64,000 nt of DNA from JAWKTM01 sp041399085 (GCA_041399085.1 JAWKTM010000007.1:124001-188000), one strand, 5' to 3'; positions 17,289 through 27,625 are shown, numbered from the stretch's first letter. The notes: a model not told the origin generated them from the letters alone. A program made the numbers and translations.

Positions 17289-17783
17289 AGCCTAATCTCC
17301 TTGAAGTAGTGTGGTGAGCACGACTGGTGGGTTACTCACGCGGTTGGCGGCTCACCCAATGCCTCTTGCGATCCGCATGATTTCTAAGCGGCGCCAACGC
17401 GCGAAGGCAATGATTCGCCCCCCGCACGCGACGCCTTGTATTCAACTAGCAGGCGCCGACGCGTCCATTCGATCGGCCGCTCGAACATTCAGCGACGGCG
17501 ACTGCATGGGACAAGCTTTTTTGCAACCAGTGTGCCGCTCCGCTCCGGATTGCGGTAATCCTGGGCGAATTGAGACGCATGGCGTCGGTTCGACCTGCGC
17601 GTCAGCGACCGAATGGCCGAACCTTGTCTTACAAACGCCGATGGGCGGCGGGAAAACGACCGGGCTGCTCGCTGGGACGCTTGTTGACGCAGCCGCTCGG
17701 CATGGGAAATAATCATCGCTGCTGGCGGGTCGCCGCGATCCGTTCGTTCCACGCTTCCGTCACATCAGCAGGAGTTATCTCAC
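17289..17783. other. intergenic region, divergent promoters expected
   Basis: A 495-base spacer between the divergent GANTGV gene and the Gfo/Idh/MocA gene. It should carry promoters for both. A plus-strand frame at 17311-17712 is open but its product looks like chance coding (no domain, Arg/Cys-rich). I see no RNA gene or clear hairpin. Confidence 0.5.
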
Positions 17784-19098
17784 ATGTACCGACGAACGTT
17801 TCTCACCGGCGGCGCGATGGCGGCGGCTGCGGTTCCGGCGTCGCGGATGGCTCGCGCGGCGAAGGCCAACGACCGAATTCGCGTCGGCCTAATCGGTTGT
17901 GGCGGGCGCGGGCGAGGCGTAGCGGCTGGCTTCGCGGGCTTGAAGGAAGTGGAGGTCGCGGCCGTTTGCGATCCCGATTCCGGACATGCCGCCAGCACGT
18001 CTCAGTTGTTGCCGAACAAGCCGCCGGTTCAAGCCGACATGCGGCGGTTGCTGGACGACAAGTCGATCGACGCGGTGATCGTGGCGACGCCGGATCATTG
18101 GCACGCTCCGGCCGCGATTCTGGCCGCCGAGGCGGGCAAGCATGTCTATGTCGAAAAGCCTTGTTCGCACAACGTGCGCGAAGGTCGATTGTTGGTCGAC
18201 GCGGCTCGGCGGAACAAACGGTTGATCCAACACGGTACTCAGAGCCGCTCGATGTCGCTGATCGCGCACGCCGTGCAACTGCTTCGCGACGGCATCATTG
18301 GCGACGTGTTGACCGCGAAGGCTTGGAACGTGCAGAAACGCGGGCCGATCGGCAAAGCCCAACCGAGCAAGCCGCCGTCGGGAGTCGACTACGATTTATG
18401 GGTTGGGCCGGCGAGTTGGCTGCCGTACCAGTCGAATCGTTTCCACTACACCTGGCATTGGTGGCATAATTTCGGCACCGGCGACATGGGGAACGATGGC
18501 GTCCATGAGCTGGATATTGCTCGCTGGGGGTTGGGTGTGACCGAACATCCGTCGACCGTGGCGGCGATCGGCGGCAAGCTGGCTTATGACGACGATCAGC
18601 AGTTTCCCGACACTCAGTATGTCCAGTTCGACTATCCGGGCGATGGTCGGCCGGGGTCGCGACGGCAATTGATCTTCGAGATGCGATTGTGGTCGCGCTA
18701 CGGCCTGCAGGGCTTCGACAATGGCAATGCGTTCTACGGAACGAGCGGCTGGATGTTGCTGAGCAAGCGGGCGCTTGAAGGTTTACGACGAGCGCAACCG
18801 CGAGCTGGAGCTGAAGCCTTCGGATCTGAACTTGCCGGCTCACGATCAGAATTTCATCAACGCGATCCGTGGCGAGCAGCCGTTGACGGCCGAGATCGAA
18901 ATAGGCCATTTGTCGGCGACACTATGCCACCTGGGCAACATCGCGACTCGCTTGGGACGATCGCTCGCGTTCGATCCCCGAACAGAAACCGTGGCGGACG
19001 ATGCCGAAGCCAATCGGATGCTCGGCCGCGAGTATCGCGACGGCGGCCATTGGGCGATCCGGCGGCTGCGGATAAACGAAACAGCGGCTGCGGGTTAA
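17784..19098 (+). pseudogene. Gfo/Idh/MocA-family oxidoreductase, one frameshift
   Basis: Reads as a ~438-residue NAD(P)-dependent sugar or inositol dehydrogenase once a frameshift is repaired. N-terminal Tat-like export signal (MYRRTFLTGGAMAAAA), then the Rossmann fold (IRVGLIGCGGRGRGVAAGF, near residue 32), DDKSIDAVIVATPDHWHAPA, and the family EKPCSHN motif with catalytic Lys near 130. Frame is lost at about 18768-18775 (ctgagcaagcgggcgcttgaag): the original frame runs on into unrelated sequence to 19163, while the correct C-terminus KVYDERNRELELKPSDL continues one base over from 18775 to 19098. This equals one inserted or two lost bases. Ribosome binding GGAG 9 nt before the ATG. Either a real mutation or an assembly indel. 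Confidence 0.8.
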
Positions 19099-19117
19099 AC
19101 GATCGTGCGACCTGCTT

Positions 19118-20755
19118 TTACGGGCGGCGAGCGACGCTTTGCTTGGGGATGACGCCCAGATAGGCGAAGAGGTCGGAGATCTCTTCCAGCGTGAGCGTGT
19201 CGAGCAATGCGGAGGGCATGGCGGACGTCTTGCTGGGCGTGATCTCATCCACGTCGTCGCTGGGGATCGTTACCTTCGTGCCGTCTGACTTGAGCACCAA
19301 CACTTCGCCCGTCGGCGTTTGGCTGATGATGCCGCTGTGTACTATCCCATCGGCGGTGACCACCGTCTTGGCCGCGTATTGATCGCTAATCACATGGCTG
19401 GGGAACACGATCGATTCCAGAATCTCACGCTTCGTAAACCGGCGGCTGACGGTCGTCAGGTCCGGGCCCATTGACTCGCCGCGATCGCCGAACCGATGGC
19501 ACTTGGCGCATTGGGCTTTGGCAAACACTTGCTCGCCGCCATCGGTCGAACCGGTCGAGCCGTCGTCGCTGGCCAAGTGTTCCAGCAGCTCGTCGAACTG
19601 CCATTTCGTTCCTTCGGCCGCTACCGGCAATTCGGCGGCCGGATGATCGGGATACCGATCGGCGAACCAAACTTGCCACCGCTCGATCGCCACGTCCCAA
19701 GTTTCGCTGTCATCGTGCGGCTCGCCGGTCCAATGTTCCAGCAACGTAATGGCCTGCGCCGCGCCGCCTTCCTTGAGCTCCAATCCGCGTAGGATCACTT
19801 GGCGATAAAGCTCGGGATCTTCCGGCGCTTCGTCGACCGTTGCCAAACGCGAGAGCACTTCGCGAGCCGCCGCGCCTTCCAGAACGGGCAGGCTGCGGAC
19901 CAAGAAGCTCCAGTTCTCGCCTTCTGGCTGCTGGGCCAAACCCATCGCCACCGTGTGACGGCGTTCCGGCGCTCGGTCCCAAATCTCGCGCAAGTAGCTC
20001 ATCGAATGCTCGTCGCCGCTGCGAGCCAGCACGGCGACCAAGCCCACCTTGAGCGGCTCGTAATCTTCGTTCCACTCGTCGCCCAAACGGGCATCCAGCA
20101 CACGCAGATCCGCCAGGGTCGCGATGTCCAGTTCCTTGGGCAATCGGTACAGTGCGCCCACGGCCGCATCGGGCCAGAGGTCGCCGCGAGCCAGAACATT
20201 GCGGCTCTCTTCGGGCGACAGCGAACGTCCGACATCTCGCAACACGTTGATGATGTAGTGTTCGTAGCTGCCGCCGCCTTCATTGGCTTTGGCTGTCTGC
20301 AAATAGTCGATCAATTCCAGCTTTTGGCCAGCCTGCCAGCCGTCGTTCACGAAACGCAGGTGCAGGGCCAAGTGCAATTTTTCCTCGGGCGGCGCATCGG
20401 ATTTCAAATACTGCATCGCTCGCGGCAACACCGACGAAGCTTGCAGATACGTCATCAGCCGCACGATTTCGCGATTCATCGTGACGTCGCCGGCCGGGAA
20501 CTCTTCGGCGATTTGCGTTTGCAGTCCCGGCACATCGGCCGCTTGAATCCGGCCGCGATGCAGGGCGACTTCGGACACGCGCAGCATGTCGATAAAATCG
20601 CGGTCGCTGGTGAATCCGGTAATGAGCGTGCTGAACTGGGCGATCACTGCCAGCGCGTGATCGCGAGTCGGCGCGGCGGTCAACAGCGCCAGCGAACCCT
20701 GAATGAAAACCCGCTTGTTGTCGCTGGCCAGCACGGCGTCGCGCCACGTTTCCAC
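19118..20755 (-). CDS. PVC-type haem dehydrogenase, C-terminal part (HEAT and cytochrome c), split by frameshift
   Basis: Open for 545 codons. It is the downstream part of the gene that starts at 22967: HEAT-like helices, then a cytochrome c domain with CAKCHRFGDRGESMGPDL near residue 415, and a planctomycete-type tail (GTKVTIPSDDVDEITPSK). The coding frame can be followed back past the first start codon to about 20805 (EPSPLVALLERQPVETWRD), where it abuts the end of the upstream fragment one base out of frame. On its own it has no signal peptide and no convincing ribosome binding site, so it is very unlikely to be an independent gene. Confidence 0.8.
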   Translation of the reverse strand: METWRDAVLASDNKRVFIQGSLALLTAAPTRDHALAVIAQFSTLITGFTSDRDFIDMLRVSEVALHRGRIQAADVPGLQTQIAEEFPAGDVTMNREIVRLMTYLQASSVLPRAMQYLKSDAPPEEKLHLALHLRFVNDGWQAGQKLELIDYLQTAKANEGGGSYEHYIINVLRDVGRSLSPEESRNVLARGDLWPDAAVGALYRLPKELDIATLADLRVLDARLGDEWNEDYEPLKVGLVAVLARSGDEHSMSYLREIWDRAPERRHTVAMGLAQQPEGENWSFLVRSLPVLEGAAAREVLSRLATVDEAPEDPELYRQVILRGLELKEGGAAQAITLLEHWTGEPHDDSETWDVAIERWQVWFADRYPDHPAAELPVAAEGTKWQFDELLEHLASDDGSTGSTDGGEQVFAKAQCAKCHRFGDRGESMGPDLTTVSRRFTKREILESIVFPSHVISDQYAAKTVVTADGIVHSGIISQTPTGEVLVLKSDGTKVTIPSDDVDEITPSKTSAMPSALLDTLTLEEISDLFAYLGVIPKQSVARRP

Positions 20756-20792
20756 CGGCTGACGTTCCAGCAGTGCGACGAGCGGCGAAGGC

Positions 20793-22967
20793 TCAGCGAT
20801 CGTCGGACCCCAGCAACTTTGATACGGCTTTGAACGGCACGGGTTGTTCGCCGCGAGTCAACGCTTCGCACGCTTTTCGCGCGACGAACCGATCCGAGTC
20901 GTCCAGCATTTCGATTAGTCGCTGGCTGGCCTGTTCGTCCGTTTGCTGCCCCAGCAGTTCCGCCGCGGTGGCTCGCAACAGCTCGTTCGGTTCCTGCGAC
21001 ATGTCCAGCAGCAAATCGAGCGACGGCGAAGGTCCGAACCATTGCATCACTTGCAATGCACGCGTGCGATAGTGCGGCGGATTCTCGGAACTGCGAGCGA
21101 CACCTTCCAGCAGCTTGCCCCAATCCGAGCCCAGCTCGCGCTGCAGCTTGGCCAACTCCTGGCGGCTCCAGGCGGCGTGCAATTGCGGTTGGCGAATGAC
21201 GGCCGAGATGCCGGTGCCCAGGTTAGTCACCGCCTCGGGAACTTGGCCGTTCCAACTCACTCGGTACAGACCGCCAGCCGTGCCTCGACCGCCGGTCACG
21301 AAATACAGACTGCCGTCCGGGCCGACGTCCAAATCCGTCACGTTCAACGGTCGCCCAGCAAGAAACACTTCGCTGTTGGCGGTCACGCCGCTGCCGTTGC
21401 GTTTCGTGTGGACGGCCAAGATGCGGCCTTCGGACCAGTCCGCCAAGAACACGGCGTCGTGATACTTGGCCGGAAACATGTGATGGTTGTAGACCACACT
21501 GCCGGTCGGCGATCCGCGGCCCGTGTCGAGCACTTGCGGCACGCCGTCCACGTAATAGTCGGGCCACTTGGACCAACCGCTGCGCCAACCAAATTCGGCG
21601 CCCGGCGTGACAAAGCAAACGCGTGTCGGGCGATACCAAGTCGTGCCCAGGTCCGATTCCATATCGGAATCGTGCGTGTAGAGATCGCCGTCGCGGCTGA
21701 AGCAAAGGTCGTAGGCGTTTCGCAATCCGCCGGCGACCACCTCGACCTTCGAGCCTTCGAGATCGGTGCGAATGATCGTGCCGCCGGGCGCCTTGATGCC
21801 AGCCGCATGGCCGGTCGGATCTTCGTAACGCGGGAACAGATCGCCTTCGTATCCATTGCGATAGGGACTGGAATCGGCGTATCCATCCGCGGCAGCCGTG
21901 TGATTGCCGATTATCACGTAGATCATTCCGTCGGGACCGAACGCGATTCCGTGCGCTCCGTGCTCGCCTCCTTCGCGGTTGAATTTGACCAGCGGCGTGA
22001 CTTGTTCCAGGCGACCATCGCGGTCCGTATCGGTCAGGCGGTACAGCGCGTTGCCATCCGGTCCGTCGGCCGTGACGTAGACCTCGCCGTTCAATGCCAA
22101 GATGCCTTGGCAATTCTTTACCGCTTCGCAGTAGGGCCGGACCTTGTCGACCAATCCATCGTCGTCGCTGTCGTACATCAGCAACAACGGGCCGCCTTCT
22201 TGGCCGGCCAACACATGCCCAAATTCGTTGAAGGTCATGGTGATTAGCGAGCCGACCGTTTCGCTGTCGATCAGGCGTTCCACTTGGAATTGATCGACGA
22301 TGTCAAAGCGATCGTTTTGCGGTTCGGTTTTCGGCGCTTCCGTCGGGACTTCCTCGACCGCCACTTGTTCGCGCACATCCCAAGGCGCCGTTTCGCCGAG
22401 CGGCCCGAAGGCTTGCGCGACGGACCAGCGGGCGTCGTTGTAAATCGGCGCGGACCACAGCGGCAACGGATTGAGGTTCGTCTTCCAACTCTTGTCGGTC
22501 GAGAACGAACGCCAGCGTCCGTCGCCTTCTTGCACCATGACACGCGCCGCGACGGCCGCTGTCGAGCCGCGCGTGTTCGTGACCTTGATCGCAATCAGAT
22601 TCGTGCCGCGACGAATGTGGGGCGAGATGTTGTGTTCGTCCAGTTTCTGCGAGCCGCCGTTGCCGCGAGCGATCATGCGACCGTTGACATACAATTCGTA
22701 TTCGTCATCGGCGGTGATCGAAACCTGCGCTTGCCGAGGCTGGGAGGTCGGGAACGTGTGGCGGAAGTAGCACGAGGTTCGTGGAACTTGGCCGCGCTGG
22801 TGCGACGGCGACCAAATCCATTGAGCTTCATTGGCTGCTTGGCCGACGGCGGACGTCATCATCGCCACGGCGAAGGCCGCGACGACAATGAACTTTTGCC
22901 AGCGTGGGCTGCCGACGTGATTCAGCAATGAGGCCGTACGATTACAGCGGATCGCGGATTCCGTCAT
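20793..22967 (-). CDS. PVC-type haem dehydrogenase, N-terminal part, split by frameshift
   Basis: A 724-codon fragment starting at the ATG at 22967 (GGAG 11 nt upstream) with a signal peptide (FIVVAAFAVAMMTSAVGQ). It has an N-terminal jelly-roll carbohydrate-binding-like domain (about 48-190: AQVSITADDEYELYVNGRM), then the dehydrogenase beta-propeller (about 220-570: GHVLAGQEGGPLLLMYDSDD, GAHGIAFGPDGMIYVIIGNH, LTDTDRDGRL), then the first HEAT repeats. It stops in KLLGSDDR at 20793; the correct continuation lies one base away, giving LGSD then TIAEPSPLVALLE. Repaired, the protein is about 1280 residues, a usual size for the family. Compared with the intact paralogue at 10460-13939, it has an added N-terminal jelly-roll. 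Confidence 0.85.
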   Translation of the reverse strand: MTESAIRCNRTASLLNHVGSPRWQKFIVVAAFAVAMMTSAVGQAANEAQWIWSPSHQRGQVPRTSCYFRHTFPTSQPRQAQVSITADDEYELYVNGRMIARGNGGSQKLDEHNISPHIRRGTNLIAIKVTNTRGSTAAVAARVMVQEGDGRWRSFSTDKSWKTNLNPLPLWSAPIYNDARWSVAQAFGPLGETAPWDVREQVAVEEVPTEAPKTEPQNDRFDIVDQFQVERLIDSETVGSLITMTFNEFGHVLAGQEGGPLLLMYDSDDDGLVDKVRPYCEAVKNCQGILALNGEVYVTADGPDGNALYRLTDTDRDGRLEQVTPLVKFNREGGEHGAHGIAFGPDGMIYVIIGNHTAAADGYADSSPYRNGYEGDLFPRYEDPTGHAAGIKAPGGTIIRTDLEGSKVEVVAGGLRNAYDLCFSRDGDLYTHDSDMESDLGTTWYRPTRVCFVTPGAEFGWRSGWSKWPDYYVDGVPQVLDTGRGSPTGSVVYNHHMFPAKYHDAVFLADWSEGRILAVHTKRNGSGVTANSEVFLAGRPLNVTDLDVGPDGSLYFVTGGRGTAGGLYRVSWNGQVPEAVTNLGTGISAVIRQPQLHAAWSRQELAKLQRELGSDWGKLLEGVARSSENPPHYRTRALQVMQWFGPSPSLDLLLDMSQEPNELLRATAAELLGQQTDEQASQRLIEMLDDSDRFVARKACEALTRGEQPVPFKAVSKLLGSDDR

Positions 22968-23271
22968 CCTGACTTCTCCGGAGATAAGATCGGGCGTGTT
23001 CCGTGGGCGCGGCGGAGCGGTCTTCGCTCGTTTCTCGTGTCGCGTAGGCAAACGCTACCGATCGAGACGCGCTAATGGGGCGGGAAAATACACAGAATGC
23101 AGGTTTCAAAGCAACAGGGATTTTTGACAAATCGCAGGCAATTGCCAATCATTTTTGTTTCCGTCGCGAGTCCATGTTTTCGTCTTGGCGATCCCGAAAA
23201 GCTGTGATACTCTTCCGCCCGCACTTGGATGCTCAAGGAAGACATCTCACGTCCACGGGAGGGATTTAGGC

Positions 23272-23790
23272 ATGCAAGCCTCGAATAAGCAGGATGTTTG
23301 CGTTCATATTCGTTGGATGATTCGGCGCGACATGCCCGAAGTATTGGAGATCGAAGAACGCAGCTTCGAGTTCCCTTGGACCGAAGAAGACTTCATCCGC
23401 TGCCTGCGTCAACGCAACTGCATCGGCATGGTCGCCGAGCACGACGAGCACGTTGTCGGCTTCATGATTTACGAACTGCACAAGACGCGATTGCACATTC
23501 TCAACTTCGCGGTGAACCCGGCCTTTCGCCGCCGGGGCGTGGGCGAAGCGATGGTGGGCAAGCTGATTAGCAAGCTGTCGCCGCAACGCCGCAATCACAT
23601 TCGCTTGGAAGTTCGCGAGACGAACTTGCCCGCGCAGTTGTTCTTCAAGAACAGCGGCTTCGTGGCGACTTCGGTTCTGAAGGATTTTTACGACGACACG
23701 ACCGAAGACGCCTATGTGATGATCTTGCGTCATCAGAACTCGGAAAGCGAGTTCATGCCGATCAATCGCATCTCGCGGTTGGCGGGCTGA
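23272..23790 (+). CDS. rimI: RimI-type ribosomal protein alanine N-acetyltransferase
   Basis: A 172-residue GNAT acetyltransferase. Start at 23272 (MQASNKQDV) is chosen over a longer in-frame start at 23155 because GGGAGGG lies just upstream. RimI hallmarks: EERSFEFPWTEEDF near residue 24, the acetyl-CoA pyrophosphate loop NPAFRRRGVGEAM (R-R-x-G-x-G/A) near 82, and LEVRETNLPAQLFFKNSGF near 110, typical of RimI over other GNATs. It acetylates the N-terminal Ala of a ribosomal protein (S18 in E. coli), although it could act on other proteins here. Located alone, with no TsaB/TsaD neighbours. Confidence 0.85.
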   Translation: MQASNKQDVCVHIRWMIRRDMPEVLEIEERSFEFPWTEEDFIRCLRQRNCIGMVAEHDEHVVGFMIYELHKTRLHILNFAVNPAFRRRGVGEAMVGKLISKLSPQRRNHIRLEVRETNLPAQLFFKNSGFVATSVLKDFYDDTTEDAYVMILRHQNSESEFMPINRISRLAG

Positions 23791-23811
23791 AGCGAACGCG
23801 AGGCCGCTGCC

Positions 23812-24606
23812 TCAATCGCAGACAATGATCCAGCCGTTGGCTCGCAACGATTGCAGCAGCCACGGCCGCGGCAACAGACGATCGCGCCGCGTATCCAGCG
23901 GGATCAATTCTCTCAATCGAAAGCCGGACGCGCGCAGCAGGCGTTTGATCTCGCCGCGCGTGAATACGTGCAGAAACATGTTCGGCACGCCGCGATACTC
24001 GAAATAGCGATCGCCCGCCTCCACTTCGCGGCTGAACCAAGATTGCAGCCAGTTGCTGATGACCCACCACGGGCCGCCGGGGTCGTACAAGTTGTACCAA
24101 TAGTTGTGTAGGTGCAGCACGAATACGCCGCCTGGCTTCAAAATGCGGCGCGTCTCGCGCATCGCTTGCACGCGATTTCGCCATCCGCGAATCATGCCGA
24201 GCGTGCTAAACAGCGACATCGCATAGTCGAGCGAGGCGTCCGGCAAACAATCCAGCTCGACCAAGTTGGCTCGAACACACACGATCGGCAAGTCGCCTTG
24301 ATGCGCTTTTTCCTCGACGATTTCCAACATTCGCTGCGAGAGATCGACGGCCAGGCCGTGAAAACCGCGCTCGACCAACGGCACCAGCGCTCGGCCCGTG
24401 CCGCAACCAAGATCGGCCACCCAAGTCGGGCCGTCGTCGCGCAAATGAAAGTGTCGCGCGAGCACTTGGCCATCCAGCTCAAACAGCCGATTGAAGGCGA
24501 AGTAATCATCGTAGCCGTCCGCGATGTGGTCGGCTGTCGCGTATTCCCACAGCCCGCGAGACACGCCGATGGGCAATTGCCAAGCGGCTCGATGCGATCG
24601 GTTCAT
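23812..24606 (-). CDS. class I SAM-dependent methyltransferase
   Basis: A 264-residue methyltransferase. Start at 24606 (MNRSHRAAWQLP) preferred, since the longer frame adds a Cys/Ser-rich leader without domain similarity. Motif I VADLGCGTGRALVPL near residue 68, an acidic post-I residue in FHGLAVDLSQ, and a motif IV region CLPDASLDYAMSLFSTLG. This is the Methyltransf_11/25 class. A His/Tyr/Trp-rich piece (HLHNYWYNLYDPGGPWW) is unusual. Substrate not predictable. Divergent from the transporter gene at 24830 and convergent with rimI. Confidence 0.85.
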   Translation of the reverse strand: MNRSHRAAWQLPIGVSRGLWEYATADHIADGYDDYFAFNRLFELDGQVLARHFHLRDDGPTWVADLGCGTGRALVPLVERGFHGLAVDLSQRMLEIVEEKAHQGDLPIVCVRANLVELDCLPDASLDYAMSLFSTLGMIRGWRNRVQAMRETRRILKPGGVFVLHLHNYWYNLYDPGGPWWVISNWLQSWFSREVEAGDRYFEYRGVPNMFLHVFTRGEIKRLLRASGFRLRELIPLDTRRDRLLPRPWLLQSLRANGWIIVCD

Positions 24607-24829
24607 GGATGGCGGGCAGCTCGTGGAAACAAGGAAAAAGGCCGATTCTACGTCTGACCGACAAGCCGCAACATCGGGCATCGGCGGTGAAAACGATCGA
24701 CGATCGCGGATTCACTTGGAGCGACTCTCGTGCGGGACTAAGATGGCGAGCTATTTTCTGGGGCAACCGCCGTCGGACGATGGCGCGACTTGCAAAAGCC
24801 GTTCGTTTTCCGTTCCGATCGCGTATCGC

Positions 24830-27625
24830 ATGCAAACCTTGGCCAAATTCGTCAGTCGCCGCTGGTGGGCCGTGATGCTGTTTTGGGCAGTCGCGGTGGC
24901 GCTGCTGCGAGGATTCGCGCCGGCTTGGGATGACGTGACTCACGACGGCAATTTAGCCTTTCTGCCCGCTGACCGTCCCAGTGTCATCGGCGAACAGTGG
25001 CTTGAAGAAGCCTTTCCGTATGATCGCGCGAAGAGTCAGATCGTGATCGTTGTGGCTCGCGAGGATCGGCCGCTGGAGATGGGCGATTTTGCCGTCGGCT
25101 ACGATCTCGCTAGGCGATTTCGCAATCTGCAAGGCGCCGCGGCAATGGGCCGAGCCGCCGAGCTAGACGCGTCGGCGAATGCGGCCCGCGAAAAACACGA
25201 TCAAGTCGCCGCGAACAAGTGGGCCGAACGGGCCGATCGAACTCGGCAAACGGCGCTCGCGGCTTTCGATGAAGCCGTGTTGTTCGACGAATTGCTGTAC
25301 GAGCACGCCGACGAGCTGCGCGACGCGAACGCGGAAGGCGACGATTCGCTGGCCATCGAAAGGTTGGCCGAAGCCTATTGGAATCGAGCGCTCGTACGCG
25401 AAAGCCTGGGCGAAAAAGACGCCGCGGCCGAAGACCGTCGCATCGCGATGCTGCTTGATCCCGAATCGGTGAATGCGGACGACGAACCTCTGCCCCACAA
25501 CGCCAAGAATTGGCCGCTATTGGACGTGTGGACTTGGCGAGATGGATTGTTGGGAAAGAAATTGGGGGACGGCAATCGGCACGCGCGCCTGATCATCCTG
25601 CAACTTTCCAACGAGTTCATGGATACGGGAAATATGCAGTTGATCGAGGACGTGGAACGCGTGGTCGACGACGTGCGGCGAACAGCTCCGCGTCTGACCG
25701 ATGCCGGACTGCGTATCGGTTTATCCGGCTCGGCGGCGATTGGCGGGGATATGCGGCGAGCGGCGGCGGCCGGTATTAAGAACACGGAGCTTTTCACGCT
25801 ACTCTTAGTATTGGTGATTCTCACAGTCGTTTATCGTTCGCCATTATTGGTGGCCGTACCATTGATTTCGATCGCCGTGGCTTTCCTGGCTTCGACCAGC
25901 TTGGTCGCTCTGCTGACACAATTGGATCAACTGCCCGGATTTTCATGGTGGTCGCTGAAGATTTTCACCACGTCACGGATCTTTATCGTGGCGATCCTGT
26001 TCGGTGCGGGAACGGACTACTGTTTATTCTTGATCGCCCGCTATCGAGAAGAACTTGCTCATTGCGGTTCGGCGGAATTGGCCGTGCAACGCGCGCTTTC
26101 GGGTGTGGGCGACGCACTTGCCGCCAGCGCGCTCACAACCATTTTGGGTTTGGCCATGATGTGGTTCGCCGATTTTGGCAAGTTCCATTACACCGGTCCG
26201 ATGATCGGATTGTGTTTGGTCATCACGCTCTTGACATGTGTGACACTGACGCCCGCGCTGTTGCGAGTGGCCGGAAAACGGGTCTTCTGGCCGACGCGAT
26301 TGGAATCTTATGGGCATCCAAAATCCACCAGCACGGCCCAGCGAGTTTGGCAGTGGATGGCTCGGGCCATCGTAACGCGTCCGGGATTGGTGTTGTGTGT
26401 CAGCTTGGTTTTGCTCGCGCCACTTGCTGGTTTCGGATATTCGCAATCCGATCATGTAACTTATGATTTCGCCGCGGATCTATCATCGGATTGGCCCAGC
26501 CGACAAGGGACGGAACTGTTAGAACAGTATTTCCCCGTGGGTGAAAGTGGTCCGTTAACGGTCCTCGTGCGACGGCCGGAAGGTCGTTTCGATGACGAGG
26601 CTGGACGCCAGCAGTTGACGACATTGACCGAGGCGATGTATGTGGACGGAGTGAAGGCGGTTCGCAGTCTAACGGACCCATTGGGCGAGTTTCGCCCTGG
26701 TCAGCGAACCGGCGCTTCGGCGTCGCGAGCTTGGCGACGGTGGATGTTGGCTCATCGAGACCGCACGAACGAGCTGTTCGTGGCCCAAAACGGCGAGAAT
26801 GCGGGCAAGATTGCTCGATTCGACATTATCCTGCGCGACGATCCGTTTTCGGTCGCGGCGGCCGAAACGTTGGCTCGCGTTGACGATCGTTTGCATCAAC
26901 TGGCGACCGAAACTCCGATGTGGCGAGGCGTTCGCTTCGCCTACGCCGGAACGACGGCCGGTATTCGCGATCTGCGCGCGGTCACTCGCACCGACAACGC
27001 TCGCATACAGATTCTGGTCGTCGCGGCGGTATTCCTCGTGCTGTTAGTGATTCTGCGTCGCCCGGTTATTTGTGTATATATGATGGCGACCGTGTTGCTC
27101 AGCTATTACGTCACCATGGGTTTGACTCATCTATATTTCGGTTGGGTCTATGGCGACTCGTATCAAGGGCTAGACTGGAAGGCCCCGCTATTCTTGTTTG
27201 TGATTTTGGTCGCCGTGGGGCAAGACTACAACGTCTATCTCGCCACGCGGGTGTTTGAGGAACAGGGCTCGTTCGGCTTGTTCGCCGGACTGCGACGGGC
27301 GATTGTGAGCACCGGCGGCATTATTACCAGTTGCGGTGTGATTATGGCGGGAACGTTTGTCTCGATGACCAGCGGCAGTTGGGCCGCGTATCTACCGGAT
27401 TGGCTGCCTGGCAAGGGTTGGTTGTTTGTCCAAGCCGGCACGTTGCGAGGCATCGCGGAGCTGGGGTTCGCCCTTGCGTTGGGCGTGCTCTTGGACACGT
27501 TCGTGGTGCGTCCGGTGCTAGTGCCCGCGTTCATGGCTTTACAGGCTCGGTGGATGGCTGGGCGCGAGCAACGTCTGTCGGCCGCCGCCTACGCCTATGA
27601 AAACTCCACACGAATAAGTTCGTGA
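24830..27625 (+). CDS. MMPL/RND-family membrane transporter
   Basis: A 931-residue inner-membrane protein of the MMPL branch of the RND superfamily. It has two halves, each with a first transmembrane helix, a large periplasmic domain and five further helices: RWWAVMLFWAVAVALLRGF at about residue 10; helices near 320-470 with the signature GAGTDYCLFLIARYREEL; and a second set near 720-900 with AVGQDYNVYLATRVFEEQ. The paired Asp-Tyr motifs fit proton coupling. The first periplasmic domain is Arg/Asp-rich and contains a TPR-like helix pair (ESLGEKDAAAEDRRIAML), which is uncommon. MMPL proteins export lipids or hydrophobic compounds (hopanoids, mycolates); the cargo here is unknown. An alternative start at 24743 would add 29 residues. 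Confidence 0.85.
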   Translation: MQTLAKFVSRRWWAVMLFWAVAVALLRGFAPAWDDVTHDGNLAFLPADRPSVIGEQWLEEAFPYDRAKSQIVIVVAREDRPLEMGDFAVGYDLARRFRNLQGAAAMGRAAELDASANAAREKHDQVAANKWAERADRTRQTALAAFDEAVLFDELLYEHADELRDANAEGDDSLAIERLAEAYWNRALVRESLGEKDAAAEDRRIAMLLDPESVNADDEPLPHNAKNWPLLDVWTWRDGLLGKKLGDGNRHARLIILQLSNEFMDTGNMQLIEDVERVVDDVRRTAPRLTDAGLRIGLSGSAAIGGDMRRAAAAGIKNTELFTLLLVLVILTVVYRSPLLVAVPLISIAVAFLASTSLVALLTQLDQLPGFSWWSLKIFTTSRIFIVAILFGAGTDYCLFLIARYREELAHCGSAELAVQRALSGVGDALAASALTTILGLAMMWFADFGKFHYTGPMIGLCLVITLLTCVTLTPALLRVAGKRVFWPTRLESYGHPKSTSTAQRVWQWMARAIVTRPGLVLCVSLVLLAPLAGFGYSQSDHVTYDFAADLSSDWPSRQGTELLEQYFPVGESGPLTVLVRRPEGRFDDEAGRQQLTTLTEAMYVDGVKAVRSLTDPLGEFRPGQRTGASASRAWRRWMLAHRDRTNELFVAQNGENAGKIARFDIILRDDPFSVAAAETLARVDDRLHQLATETPMWRGVRFAYAGTTAGIRDLRAVTRTDNARIQILVVAAVFLVLLVILRRPVICVYMMATVLLSYYVTMGLTHLYFGWVYGDSYQGLDWKAPLFLFVILVAVGQDYNVYLATRVFEEQGSFGLFAGLRRAIVSTGGIITSCGVIMAGTFVSMTSGSWAAYLPDWLPGKGWLFVQAGTLRGIAELGFALALGVLLDTFVVRPVLVPAFMALQARWMAGREQRLSAAAYAYENSTRISS

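Noticed and set aside
17311..17712. 133-codon plus-strand frame between the GANTGV gene and the oxidoreductase gene
   Set aside because: Composition is Arg/Cys/Met-rich with no recognisable domain, no ribosome binding site, and it lies in a region expected to hold promoters.
20943..22247. 434-codon plus-strand frame over the second PVC dehydrogenase
   Set aside because: Antisense shadow; no domain, while the minus strand has clear beta-propeller motifs.
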